From NCBI RefSeq assembly GCF_033542235.1, contig NZ_JAWRCU010000013.1:1-64000 (forward strand): DNA of 64,000 nt, in the 5' to 3' direction. Origin of the DNA: JAWRCU01 sp033542235 (GTDB taxonomy: Bacteria > Pseudomonadota > Alphaproteobacteria > Rhizobiales > Rhizobiaceae). The stretch's first letter is position 1; each line of letters opens with the position of its first letter. Positions 43,522-52,196 of the stretch are shown piece by piece. The notes below the pieces were generated by a model. The model had not been told where the DNA came from, did not search any database, and was given only the letters and a program-made list of their open reading frames with translations. A program made the position numbers and the translations under genes.

Positions 43522-44304
43522 ATGTCCGATGTGATCAAGACCCGCCGCGAGGGCACAATTCTCGAAGTGATACTGGACAGGCCGAAGGCGAACGCCATCG
43601 ACCTCGCCACGTCGCGGCTGATGGGCGAGACCTTCAAGGCATTCCGCGACGACCCCGAACTGCGCGTGGCGATCGTCAAGACCGCTGGCGACAAGTTCTT
43701 CTCCGCCGGCTGGGACTTGAAGGCTGCCGCGGCAGGCGACGCGGTCGACGGCGATTACGGCGTCGGCGGCTTCGCCGGGCTGCAGGAGCTGATCGACATG
43801 AACAAGCCGGTGATCGCCTGCGTCAACGGCATGGCGGTGGGCGGCGGCTTCGAGCTGGTGCTCTCTTGCGATCTCATTTACGCCTCCGATCAGTCGAGCT
43901 TCGCGCTGCCGGAGATCAGGGCAGGCACGCTTGCCGACGCCGCGACGATCAAGCTGCCGAAGCGCATCCCCTATCATGTCGCCATGGATCTGCTGCTCAC
44001 CGGCCGCTGGATGAATGTCCAAGAGGCGCATCGCTGGGGACTGGTCAACGAGGTGCTGCCCAAGGAAAGGCTGGAAGAGCGCGTCTGGGAAGTCGCCCGG
44101 CTGCTGGCCTCGGGCCCGCCACTGGTTTTCGCGGCGATCAAGGAAGTCGCGCGCGAGGCTGAAGCGATGAGCTTCCAGGAAGCGATGAACTGGGTCACCA
44201 AGCGCAAATTCCGCACCGTGGACACGCTCTACGGGTCGGAAGACAATCTTGAAGGCTTTCGCGCATTCGCCGAAAAACGCGATCCCGTATGGAAGGGAAG
44301 ATAG
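43522..44304 (+). CDS. Carnitinyl-CoA dehydratase / crotonobetainyl-CoA hydratase (CaiD-like)
   Basis: 260 residues, enoyl-CoA hydratase family. FFSAGWDLKAAAAGDAVDGDYGVGGFAGLQEL and the C-terminal FAEKRDPVWKGR are very close to CaiD of the E. coli carnitine pathway. VNGMAVGGGFELVLSCDLIYA is the oxyanion-hole region. It hydrates crotonobetainyl-CoA to carnitinyl-CoA. The gene is the last of the carnitine operon and lies 115 bases after the IS duplication, so its expression may depend on readthrough of the IS. ATG at 43522 after AAAGGTGA. Confidence 0.9.
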   Translation: MSDVIKTRREGTILEVILDRPKANAIDLATSRLMGETFKAFRDDPELRVAIVKTAGDKFFSAGWDLKAAAAGDAVDGDYGVGGFAGLQELIDMNKPVIACVNGMAVGGGFELVLSCDLIYASDQSSFALPEIRAGTLADAATIKLPKRIPYHVAMDLLLTGRWMNVQEAHRWGLVNEVLPKERLEERVWEVARLLASGPPLVFAAIKEVAREAEAMSFQEAMNWVTKRKFRTVDTLYGSEDNLEGFRAFAEKRDPVWKGR

Positions 44305-44700
44305 TCGCAGCGTATACCGAGCTAATCGGCGCCTAGCGCATCGGCCGAAAAGTTCGACGCGTAACCAAAGCGATCGATCGGCGTGGAGATCCAATTTGGG
44401 CGCGCCGCCTATCGACGCGAATTATAGTGACCTTGGCCACCATACGATCGGGCGCGTGTCAAGCGAGCTACACCGGTCGAGGCCTCTCGCAAGCGGCGAA
44501 TGATCCCTCGAATTTTAATACATGTTAAAATTCTTGATTGCGCGCCTGCAAAAACAGGCGGGCCTTGTCACGTCATTGGTGTTAGGGCTCCGGCGGGGGC
44601 GAGCGCACCGGACTTTGAATAATTCCGTTGCGTAAACAGTGACATAGGGTGCAGCTCCGAAATTATCGGTGCGCAAAAAGAAAAAGAGCAGGACCTCAGA
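44305..44700. promoter_or_regulatory. Intergenic region with REP-like half and strong palindrome
   Basis: 396 bases without a credible gene. 44335-44353 (AGCGCATCGGCCGAAAAGT) is the exact reverse complement of part of the element at 24009. A perfect palindrome follows, GAATTTTAA (44510-44518) / TTAAAATTC (44525-44533), around TACATG, in a strikingly AT-rich spot. Then a stem, CGCCTG (44543-44548) / CAGGCG (44555-44560). It probably carries the control region of the RTX-GH16 gene. Confidence 0.5.
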
Positions 44701-46077
44701 ATGACCTATGTACTGAACGCCAAAGGCGTTCCACTTTACTATAGTTCGCCATCAACACATTGGTATTCGAGAACGACGTCAGGATCACTTAACGGTAGCG
44801 GCTCCCACGACTCGCTCTACGGGGACAGCCCTCTCGACATCACCATGTATGGCGGCGCCGGCGACGACATCTATGGCATCTACTCCGCCAAGAACAAAGC
44901 GGTCGAATATGCCGGACAGGGGATCGACACGATCAACACCTGGATGGATTACAAGCTGCCGGACAATTTCGAGAATCTTACCGTCACCGGCGACAAGCGC
45001 TTCGCCTTCGGAAACTCGCTGAACAACATCATCAGCGGTGGCCCCGGCCAGCAGACACTCGACGGCTTCCAGGGCGACGACGTTCTCAAAGGCGGCCCCG
45101 GGGCGGACACATTCATTGTGACCAAAGGAAATGGCAGCGATCTGATCCTGGACTTCGGGGCGGACGACTCCGTTCGCATCGGCAGCTATGGCTTCACGTC
45201 CTTCGATCAGGTGAAGTCCAATATGGTCCAGGTCGGTGCGAATGTCCGGCTCAATCTTTCGAGCACCGAATCTCTGGTGTTTGCCAACAAGACCATCGGC
45301 CAGTTTTCCGCCAATCAGTTCAAGCTGGCGGTCGACAAAGCACACATGCACCAGACCTTTTCGGACGATTTCAACACGCTCAGCCTTTGGAATGGCTCGA
45401 AAGGTACCTGGGATTCGAACTACTGGTGGGGCAAGGAGAACGGTCACACGCTGGACGGCCAGCAGAATTGGTTTATCGACACGGACTACGGACCGACCAA
45501 ATCGGTCAATCCCTTCAGCGTCGAGGACGGCCATCTCACAATCACCGCGGCCAAGGCCCCTGCCGACATCCAGCATTATATCGATGACTACAAATACACG
45601 TCGGGGCGGCTGACGACCCACGAGTCGTTTTCGCAGCTCTATGGCTATTTCGAGATGCGCGCGGAAATGCCGACAAACGAAGGTGCCTGGCCGGCTTTCT
45701 GGCTGCTGCCGGAGGACGGCTCGTGGCCGCCGGAGCTCGACGTCGTCGAGATGAAAGGGCAGGAGCCGAACACGCTCATTCAGACCGCGCATTCGAACGC
45801 GACTGGAAGCCACACGCAGGTCAGGTCGAATCCCACTGTCGAAAGCACCGAAGGCTACCATACCTACGGGGTGCTCTGGACGGACAAAGAGCTGGTCTGG
45901 TATTTCGACAATACCGAGGTGGCGCGCGCAGCCACGCCTGCCGATATGCACAAGCCGATGTACATGCAAGTGGACCTGGGAGTGGGCATGACGGACACGC
46001 CGGACCTCAGCACACCGGCCCAAATGCATGTCGACTATGTCAAGGCCTATCAGCTGAACAACGACTGGGTCAGCTGA
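44701..46077 (+). CDS. RTX-repeat glycoside hydrolase family 16 (beta-glucanase), copy 1
   Basis: 458 residues. There is no Sec signal. Residues about 1-160 hold hemolysin-type calcium-binding repeats (MYGGAGDDIYGIY, TLDGFQGDDVLKGGPGADTFIV). A GH16 domain follows from about 220 with SQLYGYFEMRAEMPTNEGAWPAFWLLPEDGSWPPE. The catalytic signature ELDVVE spans residues 345-350 (nucleophile Glu345, acid/base Glu350). GH16 enzymes cleave beta-1,3/1,4 glucans; rhizobial relatives (ExsH/PlyA) trim exopolysaccharide after type I secretion. The RTX block is N-terminal here, the reverse of the common order. It probably leaves by type I secretion. Confidence 0.88.
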   Translation: MTYVLNAKGVPLYYSSPSTHWYSRTTSGSLNGSGSHDSLYGDSPLDITMYGGAGDDIYGIYSAKNKAVEYAGQGIDTINTWMDYKLPDNFENLTVTGDKRFAFGNSLNNIISGGPGQQTLDGFQGDDVLKGGPGADTFIVTKGNGSDLILDFGADDSVRIGSYGFTSFDQVKSNMVQVGANVRLNLSSTESLVFANKTIGQFSANQFKLAVDKAHMHQTFSDDFNTLSLWNGSKGTWDSNYWWGKENGHTLDGQQNWFIDTDYGPTKSVNPFSVEDGHLTITAAKAPADIQHYIDDYKYTSGRLTTHESFSQLYGYFEMRAEMPTNEGAWPAFWLLPEDGSWPPELDVVEMKGQEPNTLIQTAHSNATGSHTQVRSNPTVESTEGYHTYGVLWTDKELVWYFDNTEVARAATPADMHKPMYMQVDLGVGMTDTPDLSTPAQMHVDYVKAYQLNNDWVS

Positions 46078-46473
46078 TTCCGGTTGTTGGGCGGTAGGGA
46101 GGCCCAGCCGCCTGGCAAAAAGCCACACTGCGCACCCGCTGGTGCGCCGCTTCGGTCCGATGCTAAGGACCAGCCTAATGAGCCACGCGCGGCAGGCGAA
46201 CAGCATCGCGCTTGCCGCGCAGGAAGGCCTCGACCCTTTTGGTCGAGGCGCTCGCCGCTCCCGGAGCGGCGAATGTCTGCAGTGAATTTTACCAACTGAT
46301 AACTTTGTCAATCAATCGCCCCGAGAAGCGGGCAACCTGATCTCGCTTTCGATGTTAGGCCTTGGACCGGAGGCAGGCGCACCGGAAGCTTTCGAGCCAA
46401 CTTCGCTTGCAGAACCAGGAGAGTTATGGCGCGGCTCCGATCGGTCGGCGTCAAAGAGGAAGAGCAGGACAGA
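46078..46473. promoter_or_regulatory. Intergenic region between the RTX-GH16 copies, with tandem hairpins
   Basis: 396 bases without a credible gene. The first ~60 bases (GTTGTTGGGCGGTAGGGAGG...) resemble the bases after the second copy (47854 onwards), so the duplicated unit extends past the stop codon. Two perfect stems follow: GCCTCGACC / GGTCGAGGC (46227-46249) and TCGCCGCTC / GAGCGGCGA (46252-46272). The last 30 bases before copy 2 match those before copy 1. Confidence 0.55.
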
Positions 46474-47853
46474 ATGGCTTATGAACTGAACGCCAACGGC
46501 GTTCCGCTTTACTATAGCGGGTCTTCCACCCACTGGTATTCTGCAACCAGTGCAGGATCGCTTTACGGCAGCAGTTCCAACGACTCGCTATATGGCGACA
46601 GTAGCATTGCAGTCACGATGTTTGGCGGCGACGGCGATGACATCTATTATCTCTACTCCGGTAAGAACAAGGCGTTTGAATATGCCGGCCAGGGGATCGA
46701 CACGATCAACACCTGGATGGATTACAAGCTGCCGGACAATTTCGAGAACCTGATCGTCACCGGCGACAAGCGCTTCGCCTTCGGAAACTCGCTGAACAAC
46801 ATCATCAGCGGCGGCTCTGGCTCGCAGACACTCGACGGTTTCGAGGGCGACGACATTCTCAAAGGCGGCGCCGGTGCGGACACCTTCATTGTGACGAAAG
46901 GCAATGGCAGCGACCTGATCCTGGACTTCGGGTCGGACGATCTGGTTCGCATCGGCAGCTACGGCTTCACCTCCTTCGATCAGGTGAAGGCCAATATGGT
47001 CCAGGCCGGAGCGAATGTACGGCTCAATCTTTCGAGCAGTGAATCTCTGGTTTTTGCCAACAAGACCATTGGCCAGTTTTCCGCCAGTCAGTTCCAGCTG
47101 GCGATCGACAAATCGCACATGCACCTCTCATTCTCGGACGATTTCGACACGCTCAGCCTTTGGAATGGCTCGGACGGCACCTGGGATTCGAACTTCTGGT
47201 GGGGCAAGGCGAACGGCAGCACGTTGGAAAGCCAGCAACAATGGTTCATTGACACCGACTACGGACCAACCAAGTCCGCCAATCCATTCAGCGTCGAGGA
47301 CGGCCATCTCACAATCACGGCGGCCAAGGCGTCGACTGACATCCAGCCTTATATCAACAACTATAAATACACGTCGGGTCTGCTGACGACCCACGAGTCC
47401 TTTTCGCAGCTCTATGGCTATTTCGAGATGCGCGCCGACATGCCGTCAAACCACGGTGCCTGGCCGGCCTTCTGGCTGCTGCCGGAAGACGGCTCGTGGC
47501 CGCCGGAGCTCGACGTCATCGAGATGAAAGGACAGGAGCCCAACACGCTCATTCAGACAGCGCATTCGAACGCGACCGGACAGCACACGCAGGACAGGTC
47601 TAATCCCGCTGTCGAAAACACCGAAGGCTACCACACTTACGGGTTGCTTTGGACCGACAAAGAGCTCGTCTGGTACTTCGACGATACTGAAGTGGTGCGC
47701 ACAGCCACGCCTGCCGATATGCACAAGCCGATGTACATGCTTGTGAACCTGGGACTTGGTGGCATGGCGGGAACGCCGGACCTCAGCTCGCCTGCCGAGA
47801 TGCATGTCGACTATGTCAACGCCTATCAGCTGAACAACGACTGGATCGTCTAG
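46474..47853 (+). CDS. RTX-repeat glycoside hydrolase family 16 (beta-glucanase), copy 2
   Basis: 459 residues, a close paralogue of the preceding protein throughout, with the same RTX block (MFGGDGDDIYYLY, TLDGFEGDDILKGGAGADTF) and GH16 domain. The catalytic ELDVIE is again at residues 345-350 when translation starts at 46474, which supports that start. An ATG at 46426 is also in frame and has AGGAGAG upstream, so a 16-residue longer form is possible. Differences from copy 1 are scattered, mostly in surface positions (such as QHTQDRSNPAVEN for SHTQVRSNPTVES), so both copies look functional. Confidence 0.87.
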   Translation: MAYELNANGVPLYYSGSSTHWYSATSAGSLYGSSSNDSLYGDSSIAVTMFGGDGDDIYYLYSGKNKAFEYAGQGIDTINTWMDYKLPDNFENLIVTGDKRFAFGNSLNNIISGGSGSQTLDGFEGDDILKGGAGADTFIVTKGNGSDLILDFGSDDLVRIGSYGFTSFDQVKANMVQAGANVRLNLSSSESLVFANKTIGQFSASQFQLAIDKSHMHLSFSDDFDTLSLWNGSDGTWDSNFWWGKANGSTLESQQQWFIDTDYGPTKSANPFSVEDGHLTITAAKASTDIQPYINNYKYTSGLLTTHESFSQLYGYFEMRADMPSNHGAWPAFWLLPEDGSWPPELDVIEMKGQEPNTLIQTAHSNATGQHTQDRSNPAVENTEGYHTYGLLWTDKELVWYFDDTEVVRTATPADMHKPMYMLVNLGLGGMAGTPDLSSPAEMHVDYVNAYQLNNDWIV

Positions 47854-48002
47854 CTGCGGTTCTTGAGCGGCAGGGAGGCCCACTCGCCCGGCAAAAGCCA
47901 CAATCCGCAGTATCCGTCCATCTGGGGACGAGACCGCGAATGCGCGATCTCCGGACAACGCGAAGCGCCGATGGCATCGAAGGGAAGGACTGCGGAGAGG
48001 GC

Positions 48003-48524
48003 ATGACCGGGCAGACTGTGCAAAATCAGGGCGCCACCCGAACGCGTCCTGCTCTGGCAGCGCCGATTGCTGCGCTGCTTGTTTCGCTGATCGGGCTGTC
48101 AGCCTGCGGAACCTTGGGGCCGGGCGTCGTCACCGAGAGCGGCGGCGTGACCCGGTCGGCGCTGGGCTACATGAACCAGGCGCGCCAGGCAAATGGCGTC
48201 GCTCCGGCCGCGCCGGACGCGAGATTGGAGCAGGCTGCGCTCGAGCAGGCGCGCTACATGGCTTCCGCGGGCAGGATGACGCATACCACCCGTTTGGGCC
48301 GCGACTTCGTCTCCCGCAAGAACGCCAACAGGATCGATGGAGCGGCTGCAGAGAACGTCGCGGTCGACTACGGCAACCCTGACATCGGCCGCATCATGAA
48401 GATGTGGATGGCTTCGCCGGGGCACCGGCGCAACATGCTCAACCCGGCCTACAGCCATTTCGGCGTCGCCTCTGCGGCAGACGACAAGGGCAGGCATTAT
48501 TGGGCGATGGTGCTGGCCAAATAA
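48003..48524 (+). CDS. CAP-domain (SCP/PR-1) lipoprotein
   Basis: 173 residues. A signal sequence with lipobox LSAC (about residues 33-36) is followed by a CAP domain with LGYMNQARQANGVAP, HTTRLGRDFVSRKN, AAENVAVDYGNPDIGRIMKMWMASPGHRRNMLNPAYSHFGVA, and a C-terminal HYWAMVLAK. It is envelope-located and its function is unknown. The ATG at 48003 follows GGAGAGG; the longer frame from 47940 has no site. Confidence 0.85.
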   Translation: MTGQTVQNQGATRTRPALAAPIAALLVSLIGLSACGTLGPGVVTESGGVTRSALGYMNQARQANGVAPAAPDARLEQAALEQARYMASAGRMTHTTRLGRDFVSRKNANRIDGAAAENVAVDYGNPDIGRIMKMWMASPGHRRNMLNPAYSHFGVASAADDKGRHYWAMVLAK

Positions 48525-48570
48525 CGGCTGGCGATATCAATCGGCTGGATCGCCGCGCCGCTCTGTCTCT

Positions 48571-48652
48571 TTGTTTTTGCATCGGATTTGTCCGAAAACC
48601 GCTGCGTACTTTTTCGCTGACGCGGTCCTTCGGTTCGGCCCGATGCATTAGC
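48571..48652. repeat. REP-like palindromic element, second copy
   Basis: Arms TGCATCGG (48577-48584) and CCGATGCA (48639-48646) around CCGAAAACCGCTGCGTACTTTTTCG. The same core as 24009-24064, again in a gap between convergent genes. Confidence 0.6.
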
Positions 48653-48655
48653 AGG

Positions 48656-50320
48656 TCAATTCCCCGCGCTCTCCATCCGTCGGCCTTTGATCGCCTTCTC
48701 CAGCCAGCCGATCTCCATCTCCGGGACCGAGGACAACAAGAGGTCGGTATAGGCGTCGAAGGGAGGCGCGAGCACCTGGCCCTTCGGCCCATAGCGCACC
48801 ACCTCTCCGCGATACATGACGGCGATGGAATCGGCTATGGACTTCACCGTCGCGAGGTCATGGGTGATGAACAGATAAGCGACGTGCTCTTCCGCCTGCA
48901 GGTCCAGCAGCAGCTTCAATATGCCGTTTGCGACCAGCGGGTCGAGCGCGCTCGTCACTTCGTCGCAGATGATCAACTTCGGGCTGGCGGCGAGCGCGCG
49001 GGCGATGCAGACGCGCTGCTTCTGCCCGCCGGAGAGCTCGGCCGGATAACGCTGGGCGAAGCCTTTCCCCATCTCGATCTTCTCGAGCAGCTCGGCGACC
49101 TTGCGGTCGCGCTCGGCACCTTTGATGCCGAAATAGAATTCAAGCGGCCGGCCGATGATGGTGGCGACCGTCTGGCGCGGGTTCATCGCCACGTCGGCCA
49201 TCTGATAGATCATCTGCAATTCGCGCAGCTGGTCCTTGGTGCGGTCGGCGAGCCGGCGCGGCAGCTCCTTGCCGGCAAAGCCGATGGAGCCCTCCTGCGG
49301 AGGCAGCAATCCGGTGATCGCGCGCGCGAGCGTCGACTTGCCGGAACCTGATTCCCCGACGACGGCAAGGGTCTGGCCAGGGCGAATGTCCACCGAGACA
49401 TTTTTCAGAACCTTCACGCGGCCCTGGCCGTAGCCTGCGGTGACGTTCTGCACCGACAAGAGAGGCGAGCCTTCCGGATTTTTCTCCGCATGGGGGATAC
49501 GGTGCACCGACACCAGCGCCTTGGTGTATTGCTGGCCCGGCTCCTTGATGATCTGCCGCGTCGCGCCCCATTCGACCAGCTTGCCGTGGCGCAGCACCAT
49601 GATCTCGTCGGCGACCTGCGCGACGACGGCGAGGTCATGGGTGATGTAGAGCGCCGCGACATGGGTGTCGCGGATCGCGTCCTTGATGGCGGCCAGCACG
49701 TCGATCTGGGTCGTCACATCCAGCGCGGTGGTCGGCTCGTCGAACACGATGAGGTCGGGTTCGGGGCAGAGCGCCATCGCGGTCATGGCGCGCTGCAACT
49801 GGCCACCGGAGACCTGGTGCGGGAAACGCATGCCGAAGTTCTCGGGGTCCGGCAGGCCGAGCTTCCTGAACAGCGCGACGGCTCGCTTTTCCGCCTCGGG
49901 GCGCTTCATGACGCCGTGCTTCAACGCGGCTTCGACGACCTGATCGATCAGCCGGTGCGCCGGGTTGAAGGCGGCGGCCGCCGACTGTGCGACGTAACAG
50001 ACCTCGCGACCGCGCAGCTTGCGCAAGCCCTGAACACCGCCGTTCAAGATGTCGCGGCCGTTGAGGATCACCTCGCCGCCGATGATCCTGCATCCGCCGC
50101 GGCCATAGCCCATCGAGGAAAGGCCAATTGTCGACTTGCCGGCGCCGGATTCGCCGATCAGGCCCAGCACTTTGCCGCGCTGCAGCGTAAGCGAGATGCC
50201 GTCGACGATGGTGACCGCATGCGGGTCCTCGCCGGGCGGATATACGGTCGCCTCAATTTTCAGACCGCGGATATCGAGCAGCGGCCCGCTTGCCTCCTTG
50301 CGCTTGCCCGCCTCAGACAT
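48656..50320 (-). CDS. Peptide/opine-type ABC transporter, fused double ATPase (DppD-DppF like)
   Basis: 554 residues with two ABC modules. The first has Walker A GESGAGKST and signature VSGGQLQRAMTA; the second has GESGSGKST and LSGGQKQRVCIA, with Walker B IVFDEPTTALD and IICDEVTSALD. This is a single-chain version of DppDF/OppDF. It is last of a binding protein-permease-permease-ATPase set. It overlaps the permease gene by 8 bases. The solute is unknown, but the set adjoins the ureide genes. Confidence 0.9.
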   Translation of the reverse strand: MSEAGKRKEASGPLLDIRGLKIEATVYPPGEDPHAVTIVDGISLTLQRGKVLGLIGESGAGKSTIGLSSMGYGRGGCRIIGGEVILNGRDILNGGVQGLRKLRGREVCYVAQSAAAAFNPAHRLIDQVVEAALKHGVMKRPEAEKRAVALFRKLGLPDPENFGMRFPHQVSGGQLQRAMTAMALCPEPDLIVFDEPTTALDVTTQIDVLAAIKDAIRDTHVAALYITHDLAVVAQVADEIMVLRHGKLVEWGATRQIIKEPGQQYTKALVSVHRIPHAEKNPEGSPLLSVQNVTAGYGQGRVKVLKNVSVDIRPGQTLAVVGESGSGKSTLARAITGLLPPQEGSIGFAGKELPRRLADRTKDQLRELQMIYQMADVAMNPRQTVATIIGRPLEFYFGIKGAERDRKVAELLEKIEMGKGFAQRYPAELSGGQKQRVCIARALAASPKLIICDEVTSALDPLVANGILKLLLDLQAEEHVAYLFITHDLATVKSIADSIAVMYRGEVVRYGPKGQVLAPPFDAYTDLLLSSVPEMEIGWLEKAIKGRRMESAGN

Positions 50321-51164
50321 TGCCGCGCCCTCCCTTGAGGCTGGTGGTGCGGTTCAGGATCCAGTCGGCCACGAGATTCACGGAGATCGCCAGCGCGGCA
50401 ATTGCCGCAGCCGGAATCAAGGCAGCCGGAACGCCGAACACGATGCCGTCCTTGTTCTCCTTCACCATTCCGCCCCAGTCGGCCTCCGGCGGCTGGACGC
50501 CGAGGCCGAGGAAGGATAGCGCCGACAGGAAGAGCACCGCGTAGATGAAGCGTAGCCCGAGTTCGGAGACGAGCGGCGAGAGAGCGTTCGGCAGGATCTC
50601 GCGGAAGATGATCCAGGCGCGACCCTCGCCACGCAGCTTCGCCGCCTCGACGAAGTCCATCACATTGATGTCGACGGCCACCGCACGCGAGAGACGGTAG
50701 ACGCGGGTCGCATCAAGGATGCCCATGACCAGGATGAGCGTCAACAGGTTCGAGGGCAGGACCGACAGGACCACGAGCGCAAAGATCAGCGTCGGGATCG
50801 ACATCAGAAGATCGACTAGGCGCGACATCACAAGATCGAACCACCCGCCGACCACGGCGGCGGTGAAGCCCAGGAGCGAGCCAAGCATGAACGAGATCGC
50901 GGTAGCGACCGCGGCGATGAAGATGGTGGTGCGCGCGCCGTAGATCATGCGCGAGAGCAGGTCGCGACCGAGATTGTCGGTGCCGAGCCAATGTTCGGCC
51001 GACATCGGCAGCCAGACGTCGCCGACGATCTCGCCGAGCCCGTGCGGCGCAAGCAGCGGCGCGAAAACGGCCGTGATCCCGAACAGGGTCGTGAAGAACA
51101 GGCCGATCGCGGCGCCGATCGGAATGCGCGGCAGGGCGGGCCTTCTCGTCGTCGTCACGCTCAT
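50313..51164 (-). CDS. ABC transporter permease, DppC type
   Basis: 283 residues. The N-terminal extension, then about six membrane segments, and the EAA-like FVEAAKLRGEGRAWIIFREILPNALSPLVSELGLR. GTDNLGRDLLSRMIYGARTTIFIA is the DppC/OppC signature. It pairs with the DppB-type permease, with which it overlaps by 4 bases. Confidence 0.93.
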   Translation of the reverse strand: MSVTTTRRPALPRIPIGAAIGLFFTTLFGITAVFAPLLAPHGLGEIVGDVWLPMSAEHWLGTDNLGRDLLSRMIYGARTTIFIAAVATAISFMLGSLLGFTAAVVGGWFDLVMSRLVDLLMSIPTLIFALVVLSVLPSNLLTLILVMGILDATRVYRLSRAVAVDINVMDFVEAAKLRGEGRAWIIFREILPNALSPLVSELGLRFIYAVLFLSALSFLGLGVQPPEADWGGMVKENKDGIVFGVPAALIPAAAIAALAISVNLVADWILNRTTSLKGGRGNV

Positions 51165-52120
51165 TTCGGGTGCCTCAGCCGCGGGTTGGCGACGATCGCG
51201 GCAATATCGGCAATGATATTCAAGCCGATATAGACCGCGGCGAAGATCAAGCCGACCGCTTGCACCACCGGCACATCGCGCTTGGCGACGTGGTCGACAA
51301 GATATTGCCCCATGCCGGGATAGACGAAGATCACCTCGATCACGACGACCCCGACAATCAGATAGGCGAGGTTCAGCATCACGACATTGATGATCGGCGC
51401 GATCGCGTTGGGAAAGGCGTGGCGGCGGATGATCTCTATCGGACGCAGCCCTTTCAGCTCAGCTGTCTCGATGTAGGCCGACTGCATGACGTTGAGGATC
51501 GCTGCGCGTGTCATGCGCATCATGTGGGCGAGCACCACGAGCGTCAGAGCTGTGGCCGGCAGCGCGATCGCCTGCATGCGCTCGATGAACGGCATCCCTT
51601 CGTAAACGGTCGAGATGCCTGGGAATATCTGCCATTTCACCGCGAAGAAATAGACGAGCAGGTAGCCGATGAAGAATTCCGGAAGGGAGGTCGAGGCGAG
51701 CGCCAGGCCGGAGATCAGCTTGTCCACGAAGCCGTTGCGATAGCGGACCGCGATGAGCCCCAGGATGATCGCAAGCGGCACCGACACGACGGCTGCCCAG
51801 AAGGCAAGGAACAGAGTGTTCCAGAGCCGCCCGCCGAGCGAGGAGGCGATGTCCTGCCCGCTCGACAGCGCCTTGCCGAGATCTCCGGTGAGCACGCCGC
51901 CCAGCCAGCGAAAATATCTGACGTAAGCCGGGTCGTTGAGACCCAGCTCCTGGCGCAAATTGGCAACCGCTTCCGGCGTGGCCGACTGTCCGAGGATCGA
52001 CGCCGCGACGTCGCCGGGCAGGATCTGCGTGCCGACGAAGATCAGGACGGAGACTGCAAGCAACAGCACGATGCCCAGCGCGACGCGCTGAGCGACCAGT
52101 TTCAGGATGGTGGCGGACAT
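51161..52120 (-). CDS. ABC transporter permease, DppB type
   Basis: 319 residues with the DppB/OppB plan: an N-terminal membrane segment, periplasmic loop (GQSATPEAVANLRQELGLNDP), five more segments and the EAA-like YIETAELKGLRPIEIIRRHAFPNAIAPIINVV. It forms the channel with the DppC-type protein. It lies 76 bases after the binding-protein gene. Confidence 0.93.
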   Translation of the reverse strand: MSATILKLVAQRVALGIVLLLAVSVLIFVGTQILPGDVAASILGQSATPEAVANLRQELGLNDPAYVRYFRWLGGVLTGDLGKALSSGQDIASSLGGRLWNTLFLAFWAAVVSVPLAIILGLIAVRYRNGFVDKLISGLALASTSLPEFFIGYLLVYFFAVKWQIFPGISTVYEGMPFIERMQAIALPATALTLVVLAHMMRMTRAAILNVMQSAYIETAELKGLRPIEIIRRHAFPNAIAPIINVVMLNLAYLIVGVVVIEVIFVYPGMGQYLVDHVAKRDVPVVQAVGLIFAAVYIGLNIIADIAAIVANPRLRHPK

Positions 52121-52196
52121 CTGTAGCCTGGCACGGAGCCTCTGGAACGAGCGGGCGGCAGCGGAAGGGCCGGCCGACCGGCCGGCCCTTCAATGA

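Noticed and set aside
42261..44162. A 633-residue open frame joining transposase and host sequence as one gene
   Set aside because: Only the 365 codons inside the IS match a transposase. The rest is out of frame with the CaiD-like gene and consists of repeat plus shadow reading; it is open because the IS lacks its own stop.
42210..47853. The tandem GH16 pair as an assembly duplication artefact
   Set aside because: The copies differ at many scattered positions and the intergenic DNA is distinct, so they are genuine diverged paralogues.
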